Positions 8,422-16,730 of a DNA stretch of 64,000 nt are shown in pieces. The position numbers and the translations under genes are program-made. A model generated the notes under the pieces. The model made no database searches, was not told where the DNA came from, and saw only the letters and a program-made list of their open reading frames with translations. This DNA is from Priestia flexa NBRC 15715. GTDB taxonomy: Bacteria; Bacillota; Bacilli; Bacillales; Bacillaceae_H. The first letter of the stretch is position 1, and each line of letters opens with the position of its first letter. The stretch is taken from positions 1 to 64,000 of the forward strand of contig NZ_BCVD01000002.1 of the NCBI RefSeq assembly GCF_001591565.1, written 5' to 3'.

Positions 8422-8925
8422 TTAGTAAAAAAGATCTGCTAGCTCTCGGTAAATGGCCACAATATCGTCTATTTTCATTCGCACTAAGCCGCTTGAGGAA
8501 GGAGCCACGAAGTCAATTGTCCCTTCAATAACCGAAACCTCTTGAATTCCCCAAGGAACGTTTCTGCGTTTGCTGTATTGTTCGTAGACACCTTTTCCGA
8601 CGAAGCAAACGACTTTTGGTTGATAAGTACGAATTTTATGAGCGAGCTGCTTTCGTCCTTCTTCATATTCTTCTTTCGTAATTTCCGCTGCCGCTTTTGT
8701 AGGACGATCTACAATATTCGTAAGACCATAACCAAGATCTAGTAAATCTACATCCTCTTCAGGCTTATAAAGTCGTGGTGTTAATCCGGACTTGTATAAA
8801 ATACTCCAAAATCGATTGCGAGGATGTGCAAAGTGATAGCCTGTTTCACTTGATCGAATACTTGGATTAAAACCGACAAATAGAATTCTTAAGTCTTTCT
8901 TAATGCAATCTTGTACCAAATCCAT
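8422..8925 (-). CDS. mug: Mismatch-specific uracil/thymine DNA glycosylase (Mug family)
   Basis: A 167-residue glycosylase of the uracil-DNA glycosylase superfamily, Mug/TDG branch. It shows LFVGFNPSIRSSETGYHFAH (motif 1), NRFWSIL, GYGLTNIVDRPT and the C-terminal APSSSGLVR loop that penetrates the DNA helix. It removes U or T mispaired with G in base excision repair. A longer frame begins at 8952, but that ATG lies within a terminator hairpin. The ATG at 8925 is preceded by AGGAGGT at the right spacing and was chosen. Confidence 0.85.
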   Translation of the reverse strand: MDLVQDCIKKDLRILFVGFNPSIRSSETGYHFAHPRNRFWSILYKSGLTPRLYKPEEDVDLLDLGYGLTNIVDRPTKAAAEITKEEYEEGRKQLAHKIRTYQPKVVCFVGKGVYEQYSKRRNVPWGIQEVSVIEGTIDFVAPSSSGLVRMKIDDIVAIYRELADLFY

Positions 8926-8937
8926 GCCGTACCTCCT

Positions 8938-8971
8938 AAAAAAATCATCCATCTAGTATGAATGATTTTTT
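8938..8971 (-). terminator. Terminator separating the CwlO-like gene from mug
   Basis: Stem AAAAAATCAT / ATGATTTTTT on the minus strand. Its T-tract runs directly into the AGGAGG that serves mug. Confidence 0.7.
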
Positions 8972-8984
8972 AGAAAATTATACG

Positions 8985-10310
8985 TTAAATACGAACAACG
9001 CGTCCGTTAAATTTTTTCTTCCAATAGCCTTGCGTCATATCAGCAATGCCGACGCCTTTACTTTGAGCACCAATGAATTTTCCATTTCCTACATAAATGC
9101 CAACATGTCCATCTGTTTTATATGTGTTAAAAAAGACAAGGTCGCCTGGCTGCATTTGTGAAGCGGAAATTTGTGTACCAGCATGCTTTAATGTTTCAGT
9201 GCTTACATAGCCGCGAGGTCCTAGCTCAACGCCGACTTGTGAATATGCCCAGTGTACAAACGATGAGCAATCAAAGAATCCGCGGTTGATATCCGCTTGG
9301 GTACGACCTCCACCAAATACGTATGCAGAATTACCAATCCATTTATTCCCAACCGTTGCGACATTAGAATGAGATGCAGCAGGAGCTGATTTAGCCGCTG
9401 GTGCTTCAACAGTAGCTTTTGATGTAGCTTTCGTACTTTCATTGTCTTGAGCAGGAGCTGCTTTTTCAGCAATAGATTGACCTGAAGCTGTAGCTACCTG
9501 CTGCTCAGCTTTTTCAGCTGCTTCTTTTTGTTCTTGCTCTCTTTGTTTTTTAGCTGCAATGCTGTCTGTTAACGTTTGTTCTTGCGTTGATAAATCTGTT
9601 TCTTGTTCCGTTAAAGATGCTACTTGCTGTGCATTTTCTGATTTTTTTTCATTTAACTGAGCAGCAAGGGTTTCTTGCTCCGCTTTTTGCTCCGCTAAAT
9701 ATTCATTAATACCCTTTAGCTCTTCTTTCATCGCTTCAAGATCTTTTAGTTTACCTTTTACAGAAGACTGTTTCTGTGCTACTTCATCTTGCATCTCTTT
9801 AGTTTCTTTTAGAATATCACGGTCTGCGCTAATGATTGTTGACACAGCTACCGAGCGGTCAACGAAATCCGAAAAGCTTTGTGAACCAAGAAGCACTTGA
9901 ACATAATCAACGCTGCCTCCAGCTTCTTGAAGTGCTTTTGCACGCTGAGCCAAAACTTGATTGCGCTCTTCTAGCTTTTCATTTAGCGTATCGATGTCTT
10001 TTTGAAGGATGTCTATTTTTTCAGTTGTCTGCTTAATGCTGTCTTCTGTATCCGTTACTTTCTTTTCGTTTTCCTTAGCTGCTAATTTTAAACGCTCCAA
10101 CTGAGCTGATAAGCTGCTTTGTTCTTTTTCTAAACGCTTCTTTTCTTCATTTGCGCTTGAAATTTTCCCTTGTAGTTCTTCACGCTCTTGTTGAATCGTC
10201 GTTTTTTGGTTTTCCATTTCATTTATCGTTGAGGCAAATGCTTCAGTTGAAAACACGCTTGATAGTCCTAAAACAACCGCTGCATTGGCAAAAATAGCTT
10301 TTTTATTCAC
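8985..10310 (-). CDS. cwlO: Secreted peptidoglycan DL-endopeptidase, CwlO-type (coiled coil plus NlpC/P60)
   Basis: About 441 residues. A signal peptide ends near AFA (residue 26). A long coiled coil with FSDFVDRSVAVS-type sequence follows (about residues 28-260), then an Ala/Lys-rich linker and a C-terminal NlpC/P60 domain with catalytic Cys in FFDCSSF and His in DGHVGIY. The third catalytic position is not His (FIGAQ). This is the CwlO/PcsB architecture: a lateral-wall hydrolase activated by FtsEX and normally controlled by WalRK. The start is the GTG at 10310, behind a GGAGG; an in-frame ATG five codons upstream overlaps that GGAGG. Confidence 0.88.
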   Translation of the reverse strand: MNKKAIFANAAVVLGLSSVFSTEAFASTINEMENQKTTIQQEREELQGKISSANEEKKRLEKEQSSLSAQLERLKLAAKENEKKVTDTEDSIKQTTEKIDILQKDIDTLNEKLEERNQVLAQRAKALQEAGGSVDYVQVLLGSQSFSDFVDRSVAVSTIISADRDILKETKEMQDEVAQKQSSVKGKLKDLEAMKEELKGINEYLAEQKAEQETLAAQLNEKKSENAQQVASLTEQETDLSTQEQTLTDSIAAKKQREQEQKEAAEKAEQQVATASGQSIAEKAAPAQDNESTKATSKATVEAPAAKSAPAASHSNVATVGNKWIGNSAYVFGGGRTQADINRGFFDCSSFVHWAYSQVGVELGPRGYVSTETLKHAGTQISASQMQPGDLVFFNTYKTDGHVGIYVGNGKFIGAQSKGVGIADMTQGYWKKKFNGRVVRI

Positions 10311-10474
10311 TTTAAATTCCTCCATTACTTCATCTGTCTAATCCTCTATGTATATATCGAACTATTATTGTCGAAAAATAGCTAAAAATAGTCTTTTACT
10401 ACGAAAATTATACCACGATGTATTTATATGAAATATTACAATTTCATTTCATAATTGGAAGACTTAGTGAAATA

Positions 10475-10507
10475 GAAGAAAAAAATAGCACGCAAACGCG
10501 TACTATT
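10475..10507 (-). terminator. Terminator of the pxp operon
   Basis: On the minus strand AATAGTACGC / GCGTGCTATT with one G-U pair and a T-tract, directly after the hemD-like gene. Confidence 0.8.
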
Positions 10508-10514
10508 TTCCTGA

Positions 10515-11330
10515 TTACTTCTCTATAGTTTGCTGATAGTATTGCTCTAGAGCTACAATCGCGCTCCCCATTCGTTCCTGAAGCGGAACTACCACGCGCT
10601 TCACGCCTTGATCATTTAACGCAGCAGCCGTTACTTTTCCAACTGATAACGCCACAACGTCTGTCTCAAATGCTTCTAAAACCTCTTGTTCTTTTCCTTT
10701 TTCGCGCGCAAAGGAAAAAAGGTTACGAGGCTGAGGAGCGCTTGTAAAGTTGACTGCGTCTACCTTCCTAGTTAGTATTTCATCTAACAGTTGCTCCATC
10801 ACGTCAGTTTGAGGAGGAATGTGCTTATAAGGAAGAATATCTTTGGCCTTGGCGTTTTGATCATTTAAAAAGGTCATTAATGCAGGCGCAGGATCTCCAT
10901 GAAGCTGAAGCGCAACTTTACATCCATCAAATGAGTGACTCTTTAACTCTCGCACCAGACCAGCTGTACTGCCATCATCATCGCGAACCGTTGGTGTAAC
11001 GCCTAGCTTTTTTAGCATATTAATGGTTTTATAGCCACGAGCCCCGATTTTAGCGCTCTTTAATGCCGCTAGGAATTCAGAAGCTAGCCCCATTTTATCA
11101 GCGGTATTGTATAAGATTTCTGTACCAATACCCGTAGTGAAAATAAACCAGTCGTACGTACCTTGAACAAGATCTTTTACGTCTTCTTCAAGATGAGTGT
11201 CATCTAAAAAAATTGTTCCTTGTGCCGGTCGAATAAGAGCCGTCCCACCTAAGTTTTCTACGATTTTTTTAATGTCCTCTACTTTTCGCTGACCAGCAAG
11301 GGCGACTCGTTTTCCTTCTAATCGTCTCAT
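10515..11330 (-). CDS. Uroporphyrinogen-III synthase-like (HemD family) protein
   Basis: A 271-residue protein of the HemD two-lobed fold, opening with LEGKRVALAGQRKVEDIKKI and having the FIFTTGIGTEIL and VNFTSAPQPRNLF segments that line the cleft in HemD proteins. It is last in the pxp/kip operon, 24 nt after kipR, and not with other heme genes. It may therefore be a second, divergent HemD with a different role. A strong GGAGGAG precedes it. Family membership is clear; enzymatic activity is not. Confidence 0.75.
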   Translation of the reverse strand: MRRLEGKRVALAGQRKVEDIKKIVENLGGTALIRPAQGTIFLDDTHLEEDVKDLVQGTYDWFIFTTGIGTEILYNTADKMGLASEFLAALKSAKIGARGYKTINMLKKLGVTPTVRDDDGSTAGLVRELKSHSFDGCKVALQLHGDPAPALMTFLNDQNAKAKDILPYKHIPPQTDVMEQLLDEILTRKVDAVNFTSAPQPRNLFSFAREKGKEQEVLEAFETDVVALSVGKVTAAALNDQGVKRVVVPLQERMGSAIVALEQYYQQTIEK

Positions 11331-11354
11331 TGTAAACTCCTCCGTTTATGTAAA

Positions 11355-12134
11355 TTACTGCGCAAATGGAGATGTGTGTTGAGGAATATATCCTAATTTC
11401 ACTGAAATCTCCGCTGCTGCCGTTGTTACTTTTTTAATTAAAAATGGCATTCTTTCTTCATGAAAATGTGCATCAATTCCTGCAACGCTAATTCCCGCTA
11501 CAATTTCTCCTTTATGGTTAAAGATTGGAGCTGAAACAGCTGTTGTATAATCTTCAAGCTCAGAATGGCTAATTGTATAGCCGTTTACACGTGCTTTATG
11601 AAGCTCTTCATTTAATTTTTCTTTGTCGGTAATTGTGCCTATGCCTAGTGGTTTTAAATCGGTTACCTCTAAATAGCGCTGCTGCTCTTCAGATGATAAA
11701 AAAGATAAAATAATGCGAGAACAAGCACCAGCATAAAGCGGCGATTTTCGTCCAATCGATGTATAAAGACGTACGGGGTGCACGGCTTCAATCTTTTCAA
11801 TATACATCGCTTCATCTCCATCGCGAACGATCAGATTAACGGCTTCTTCTACTTCATCGCGAAGCGCTTGCATAATCGGCAGCGCAAGCCCTCTAACATC
11901 TAGTCGATCGGCTACAAGCTGACCAAACTGCAAAAAAAGAAGCCCAAGCTCATAGTGGCCATATGGATCTTTCGTTAAAAAACCCATTTCTTCTAAGGAT
12001 CCAAGCATTCGGTGCAGCGATGTTTTAGGGATATTTGTCTTATTCATTAACTCATTGAATGTAAGGCGAGGGTGATCAATGAACAGCGTTAGAATGCTCA
12101 TCGATTTCACAACCGTTTTATTTTTATCCTGCAT
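11355..12134 (-). CDS. kipR: IclR-family regulator KipR
   Basis: A 259-residue IclR-type regulator. An N-terminal winged HTH (TFNELMNKTNIPKTSLHRML, about residues 25-55) is followed by the IclR effector domain (AGACSRIILSFLS; ISVAGIDAHFHEERM). Its position behind the pxp/kip genes matches B. subtilis kipR, which represses that operon. The start is the ATG at 12134, which has AAAGGAG upstream; an in-frame ATG nine codons earlier has none. A terminator-like hairpin lies before it, so it may also have its own promoter. Confidence 0.88.
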   Translation of the reverse strand: MQDKNKTVVKSMSILTLFIDHPRLTFNELMNKTNIPKTSLHRMLGSLEEMGFLTKDPYGHYELGLLFLQFGQLVADRLDVRGLALPIMQALRDEVEEAVNLIVRDGDEAMYIEKIEAVHPVRLYTSIGRKSPLYAGACSRIILSFLSSEEQQRYLEVTDLKPLGIGTITDKEKLNEELHKARVNGYTISHSELEDYTTAVSAPIFNHKGEIVAGISVAGIDAHFHEERMPFLIKKVTTAAAEISVKLGYIPQHTSPFAQ

Positions 12135-12249
12135 ACTCACGCTCTCCTTTAATTTGAACATATTTTCACAATCTTTGTTTTATTATACAACAAACTAGCG
12201 GAAAGTACCTTATTTTAGGATGTTTTTTCGCCTTTAATTAGACATAAAA

Positions 12250-12280
12250 ATAAAGAAAGCACCCTGTATAAAGGCGCCTT
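12250..12280 (-). terminator. Weak terminator between the biotin carboxylase gene and kipR
   Basis: An 8-bp stem with two G-U pairs on the minus strand (arms 12273-12280 and 12256-12263), followed by a T-rich tract. It probably reduces rather than stops read-through to kipR. Confidence 0.5.
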
Positions 12281-12290
12281 CTGTTATTAC

Positions 12291-13658
12291 TTATAAAGTT
12301 GTTGCTACCTGCTCTGGCTGAATCTCATATATTTCTAAAAACTTCGTTGTAAAATCTCCTTCTAAAAATTTCTCATGTTCTAGAAGGGATAAGTGAAACG
12401 GTATGGTTGTGTGCACTCCTTTAATATAAAATTCGCTGAGTGCACGCTTCATGCGCTGAATAGCTTCCGTACGATTTTTTCCGTAAACAATCACTTTAGC
12501 AATCATCGAATCATAAAAAGGTGGAATTGTATAGCCTGCATATACTGCGCTATCTATGCGTACCCCAAACCCTCCAGGTGGAATGTACTCTGTTACTGTT
12601 CCCGGTGAAGGCATAAAATCACGCCAAGGATCTTCCGCATTTATGCGACACTCAATTGCGCATCCAGAAAAAGTAGTGTCTTCTTGCGTGAAGGATAGCG
12701 GATAACCTGCTGCTGCTAAAACTTGCTCTTTAATCAAATCTACCCCTGTTACTAACTCTGTTACTGGGTGCTCAACTTGAATACGCGTATTCATTTCCAT
12801 AAAATAAAACGCACCGTATTTATCCAGTAAAAATTCAACCGTACCTACACCATAGTAGTTCACTGCTTTTGCAGCTTTCACAGCAGCATCTCCCATCTCA
12901 TCCCGGAGCTTTTCGCTAAGCGCTGGTGACGGTGACTCTTCGATAAGCTTTTGATGACGCCTTTGGATGGAGCAGTCTCGTTCTCCTAAGTGAACAACGT
13001 GTCCATGCTTGTCCGCTAAAATTTGAATTTCAACATGACGCGGGTCTTCAATAAACTTTTCCAAGTACACGCCTTTGTCTCCAAACGCTTTTTCCGCTTC
13101 TTGCTGAGCTTGACGAACTGCTTTGTGAAGCTCTTCTTCATTAAAAGCCGTGCGCATTCCTTTACCGCCTCCACCAGCGGATGCCTTTACAATGACAGGG
13201 TAGCCAATTTCTTTTGCAATCGCAGTAGCTTCTGTACTACTTTTAATTAAACCGTCGCTTCCTGGTACAATTGGTACGTTTGCTCGCTTCATGGTATCAC
13301 GAGCTTTTGCTTTAGCTCCCATATCTAAGATAGCCTGAGATGAAGGACCAATAAACGTTATCCCATACTCTAGACAAGCATCTGCAAACTGTGCACTTTC
13401 AGATAAAAAACCATACCCAGGATGAATCGCATCTGCATGTGACACGTCCGCTGCGCTGATGATACTTTTACTATTTAAGTAGCTATCTTTAGGACTTTTC
13501 CCACCGATGCAGTATGCTTCATCAGCCATCTGTACATGAAGTGCATCGCGGTCTCCAGTAGAATACACAGCTACGGTTTTGATGCCAAGTTCCTTACATG
13601 CACGAATCACACGAACAGCAATTTCTCCTCTGTTAGCAATCAACACTTTTTTAAACAT
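12291..13658 (-). CDS. accC: Biotin carboxylase (AccC paralogue in the pxp operon)
   Basis: A 455-residue biotin carboxylase. It has the N-terminal [20 protein letters not shown], the ATP-grasp glycine loop ([12 protein letters not shown] near residue 160), and the catalytic [15 protein letters not shown]. It carboxylates biotin on the carrier encoded directly upstream, using ATP and bicarbonate. A usual accBC pair for fatty acid synthesis is expected elsewhere, so this is probably a pathway-specific paralogue. The likely acceptor-side partner is the PxpB/PxpC pair. A weak hairpin separates it from kipR. Confidence 0.88.
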   Translation of the reverse strand: MFKKVLIANRGEIAVRVIRACKELGIKTVAVYSTGDRDALHVQMADEAYCIGGKSPKDSYLNSKSIISAADVSHADAIHPGYGFLSESAQFADACLEYGITFIGPSSQAILDMGAKAKARDTMKRANVPIVPGSDGLIKSSTEATAIAKEIGYPVIVKASAGGGGKGMRTAFNEEELHKAVRQAQQEAEKAFGDKGVYLEKFIEDPRHVEIQILADKHGHVVHLGERDCSIQRRHQKLIEESPSPALSEKLRDEMGDAAVKAAKAVNYYGVGTVEFLLDKYGAFYFMEMNTRIQVEHPVTELVTGVDLIKEQVLAAAGYPLSFTQEDTTFSGCAIECRINAEDPWRDFMPSPGTVTEYIPPGGFGVRIDSAVYAGYTIPPFYDSMIAKVIVYGKNRTEAIQRMKRALSEFYIKGVHTTIPFHLSLLEHEKFLEGDFTTKFLEIYEIQPEQVATTL

Positions 13659-13679
13659 CGTCTCACTCCTTATTAGCGC

Positions 13680-14117
13680 TTATTGTTTGATTAAAAATAG
13701 AGGTTGGTCGTATTCAACAATATCGCCGTCTTTCACAAGAACCTCTATAATTTCTCCTTCAATTCCCGCTTCTACCTCATTAAAAAGCTTCATTGCTTCT
13801 ACAATACAGACGATATCATTAGCACGAACTTTATCACCTTCCGATACAAAAGGTGAAGCTCCTTGTTCAGGAGAGGAGTAGAAGGTTCCGACCATAGGAG
13901 AACGTACTTCGCAGACCGCTTTTGATGGCTCCTCATTTTTTAATGGAGGTGTGAGTTCTACCTCATTGTTTTTACTAGGCGTTAACACTTTTGTTGCTTC
14001 TTCCGTTAGTGTTTTATCAAGAACAATCACTGTTCCATCGTGTTCCACATGTAGCTTTTGAATGCCACCTTCATTCATTAAAGCTATAACCTCTTTTAAT
14101 TCTGCAGTATTAATCAT
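13680..14117 (-). CDS. accB: Biotin carboxyl carrier protein (AccB paralogue)
   Basis: A 145-residue BCCP. The C-terminal biotinyl domain carries EAMKLFNE, with Lys the biotinylation site, and [20 protein letters not shown] is the typical thumb-bearing start of the domain. The N-terminal helix ([19 protein letters not shown]) is that of AccB. The start is the ATG at 14117, with GGGGAG 6 nt upstream; the frame opens six codons earlier without a ribosome binding site. It lies 21 nt after pxpC and just before the biotin carboxylase gene. Confidence 0.88.
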   Translation of the reverse strand: MINTAELKEVIALMNEGGIQKLHVEHDGTVIVLDKTLTEEATKVLTPSKNNEVELTPPLKNEEPSKAVCEVRSPMVGTFYSSPEQGASPFVSEGDKVRANDIVCIVEAMKLFNEVEAGIEGEIIEVLVKDGDIVEYDQPLFLIKQ

Positions 14118-14138
14118 CCTTTTCTCCCCTTTCATTTT

Positions 14139-15122
14139 TTAAGCTTCTTTTTGATAAAGTGCAATTGAACACGCTAACTGCTTCATAGTTTTTTCGTTTT
14201 CTAAATAAATTTGTTCAGCTTCTTCTAGGGTAATATATTGAAAATAAATGCTTTCTCCAGGCTTCACCTGAGCTAGAACTGGTAAGTCAGCCGTGATAAC
14301 CTGAGCCATTTTTGGATAGCCACCCGTGGTTTGTCGATCTGCTAATAGAATGATTGGATTTCCGTCTGGCGGTACTTGAATAGATCCATTCGTTACGGCT
14401 TCTGATAGCAACTCTACTTTTTCAGTAAGTACCATTTCAGGACCAGCAATTCGATAACCCATGCGATCTGATTGAGTACTAACTTTAAAGGCTTGTTCAC
14501 TAAAGGCTTGTTGACTTTCTTTAGTAAACAAATCAAATTGACTGCCTTTTATTACACGGATAATCGGCTTTTTTTCAAACGGTAAGCGTTCGTGAAAATT
14601 CACGTACCAGTTTGGCATATGTACACGGCTTGCCAACTTTACATGCTGATGTTGAGAACCCGTAAATTTAATTACATCGTTTGCCTGTAAAGCGCGCCCT
14701 TTGAAACCACCTAACTCGCCGCGTAAATAGGTACTTTTACTATTCATAACAGGAGATAGTAAAAAACCACCCTTTACTGCCAAATAAGCTCGACACCCTT
14801 TTTTACATGGTCCAAATTGAAGGGTACTTCCTTTTGACACGTAGATTGGTTTCCACATATGAACGGGTTCATTGTTAATGCTCGGTGCTAAATCACCTCC
14901 AGTGATAGCGATTACACAATCCTTTTCAAATTCAATTGTTGGACCCATTAAAGTCATTTCTAAGCAAGCCTCTTTTTCATCGTTCGCAACTAATAGATTT
15001 GCTACGCGCAAAGAATACGTATCCATAGCTCCGCTCACTAAGACACCGTGTTTTTGGAAGCCAGTTCGTCCTAAGTCTTGTATAGTCGTGAGTAAACCTG
15101 GCTTTAAGACCTTTATGCTCAT
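14139..15122 (-). CDS. pxpC: 5-oxoprolinase subunit PxpC / KipA (AHS2 domain)
   Basis: A 327-residue protein made of the AHS2 domain, also found at the carboxyltransferase end of urea carboxylase. Landmarks are VLKPGLLTTIQDLGRTGFQK at the start and ILLADRQTTGGYPKMAQVI near residue 270. With PxpA and PxpB it forms the ATP-dependent prokaryotic 5-oxoprolinase. In B. subtilis this protein (KipA) counteracts the KinA inhibitor KipI. Its Shine-Dalgarno (AAAGGAGAG) lies inside the end of pxpB and only 2 nt separate the genes, so the two are translationally coupled. Confidence 0.93.
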   Translation of the reverse strand: MSIKVLKPGLLTTIQDLGRTGFQKHGVLVSGAMDTYSLRVANLLVANDEKEACLEMTLMGPTIEFEKDCVIAITGGDLAPSINNEPVHMWKPIYVSKGSTLQFGPCKKGCRAYLAVKGGFLLSPVMNSKSTYLRGELGGFKGRALQANDVIKFTGSQHQHVKLASRVHMPNWYVNFHERLPFEKKPIIRVIKGSQFDLFTKESQQAFSEQAFKVSTQSDRMGYRIAGPEMVLTEKVELLSEAVTNGSIQVPPDGNPIILLADRQTTGGYPKMAQVITADLPVLAQVKPGESIYFQYITLEEAEQIYLENEKTMKQLACSIALYQKEA

Positions 15123-15124
15123 AC

Positions 15125-15883
15125 TTATCTCTCCTTTGTAAATTTTAAAAATTCATGCTGTGTAATAGGGATGAATTTGACGATATTACCTGCTTCAAGT
15201 AAGCTAGGTGGATTTTGCTCTGGTAAAAATAAAGGCTTTGGCGTTTGACCAATCAGCTGCCATCCTCCAGGCGTAGAGATGGGATAAACGCCTGTTTGCA
15301 TTCCAGCAATCCCAACAGACCCTTTTGGAATGCTGGCGCGAGGAGACGACCTTCTCGGTGCCTTGATTTTCTCTGACATACCGCCTAAGAATGGAAATCC
15401 AGGCGCAAATCCAACCATATATACGAGGTATTCACCACTTGAGTGGATGGATATAACTTCATCAGACGTCAAGCCATTGATCTTCGCTACATCTTGTAAA
15501 TCGGGTCCATATTCGCCACCGTAGCAAACCGGAATTTCTACAGTATGAGATGGTTGATTTTTATGGTGCGTTAAACTAGCAAGCTTTTTCTCTACTAGAG
15601 CTGAAACAATTTTAAAAGGAGATATTAAAGATGAATCTTTGCCTTGATATGTTTGATAGACAATAAGCGGGTCGTAAAAAATCGTTAGGTTTGTAAATGC
15701 AGGGACACTCTCGACAAACCCTTCAAACGGTGTATCTTCAAGCATATTCATAAGCGCCATGATTTGTTTATGAGTACTAATGCTCATTTCTGAACCAAAT
15801 GTTACAACCACAGCCGAATCTCCAAGTGGGGTCAGCTCTGCGATTGTTTTCTTGTTATCTACTGCTTTAATCATGTCTTTCAC
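15125..15883 (-). CDS. pxpB: 5-oxoprolinase subunit PxpB / KipI (AHS1 domain)
   Basis: A 252-residue AHS1-domain protein (ELTPLGDSAVVVTFG at the start; YMVGFAPGFPFLGGM and ASIPKGSVGIAGMQTGVYP in the core). It is the B subunit of 5-oxoprolinase and equals B. subtilis KipI, which inhibits sporulation kinase KinA. It sits 5 nt after ycsI, with GAGGTG before the start. The same fold is part of urea carboxylase, which matters here because a biotin carboxylase and BCCP follow in the operon. Confidence 0.93.
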   Translation of the reverse strand: MKDMIKAVDNKKTIAELTPLGDSAVVVTFGSEMSISTHKQIMALMNMLEDTPFEGFVESVPAFTNLTIFYDPLIVYQTYQGKDSSLISPFKIVSALVEKKLASLTHHKNQPSHTVEIPVCYGGEYGPDLQDVAKINGLTSDEVISIHSSGEYLVYMVGFAPGFPFLGGMSEKIKAPRRSSPRASIPKGSVGIAGMQTGVYPISTPGGWQLIGQTPKPLFLPEQNPPSLLEAGNIVKFIPITQHEFLKFTKER

Positions 15884-15888
15884 CTCGT

Positions 15889-16674
15889 TTATAAAATTCC
15901 AAGCTCATCATCACGTATATCGGTAATGAGCATGTGCCCTGGAGCATGCGTAATCATAATAGACGGTTTAACCTCCATCGCAACAGCTTGTGGAGTAACT
16001 CCACAGGCCCAAAAAACAGGCACTTCACCTTCGTGAATGGTCACTGCATCACCAAAATCAGGATGATCAATTTGTTGGATACCTATTTCTTTTGGACTAC
16101 CAATATGAAGAGGACTTCCATGAACGGAAGGAAAGCGCGAGGTAACCTGCACCGCGCGAGGGACGTCTCGAGAAGGCATAGGACGCATACTTACAACCGT
16201 TACGCCTTTAAATAAGCCAGCTGATTTACATTCAATATTGGTTTTGTACATCGGGACATTACATTTCTCCTCAATGTGTCGGATAGGTATACCGTTATTT
16301 AACAAGGCGTCTTCAAACGTAAAGCTGCAACCAATCAAGAAACCTACCATATCTTCTTCCCAAAGCGATGTAATATCCGTTATTTCTTCCGTTAATACAC
16401 CTTCTCGATATACGCGGTACTTAGGTAAATCTGTACGAATATCTGCTCCTTTTGCAACGGTTAAATACGGTGATCCAACCTCTGTTACGTCTAATAATGG
16501 ACACGACTTTGGGTTACGCTGACAAAATAGTAAAAAGTCATACGCATGTTCTTGTTTTAAGATTGCTAGATTTGCTTGGGCGTATCCATTCGCCATCCCT
16601 GCTGTTGGTCCAGTAATTTTCATTTCACGAATAAGCTTACGAATTTTTTCAGGTGTTTCAGTTGCGTAACTCAT
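15889..16674 (-). CDS. ycsI: YcsI, D-glutamate cyclase-family (DUF1445) protein
   Basis: A 261-residue member of the DUF1445 / D-glutamate cyclase family (PNMSYATETPEK near the start, FLIGCSFTFEDALLNNGIPI in the middle, THAPGHMLITDIRDDEL at the C-terminus). The family includes a mitochondrial protein linked to D-glutamate to 5-oxo-D-proline conversion, which would feed the neighbouring 5-oxoprolinase. The start is the ATG at 16674, with AAAGGAG 7 nt upstream; the frame is open 15 codons further but has no ribosome binding site. Confidence 0.87.
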   Translation of the reverse strand: MSYATETPEKIRKLIREMKITGPTAGMANGYAQANLAILKQEHAYDFLLFCQRNPKSCPLLDVTEVGSPYLTVAKGADIRTDLPKYRVYREGVLTEEITDITSLWEEDMVGFLIGCSFTFEDALLNNGIPIRHIEEKCNVPMYKTNIECKSAGLFKGVTVVSMRPMPSRDVPRAVQVTSRFPSVHGSPLHIGSPKEIGIQQIDHPDFGDAVTIHEGEVPVFWACGVTPQAVAMEVKPSIMITHAPGHMLITDIRDDELGIL

Positions 16675-16697
16675 ATTTGGTCTCCTTTCAACGATAC

Positions 16698-16723
16698 GGA
16701 GGTGAATAAAATAATCCACCTCC
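16698..16723 (-). repeat. Inverted repeat in the ycsG-ycsI gap
   Basis: GGAGGTG / CACCTCC arms, extendable to 10 bp with one G-U pair around a short AT loop. No T-tract follows on the minus strand, so it is not a terminator. It may be an mRNA processing or stabilising stem. Confidence 0.5.
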
Positions 16724-16730
16724 AGCTCAG

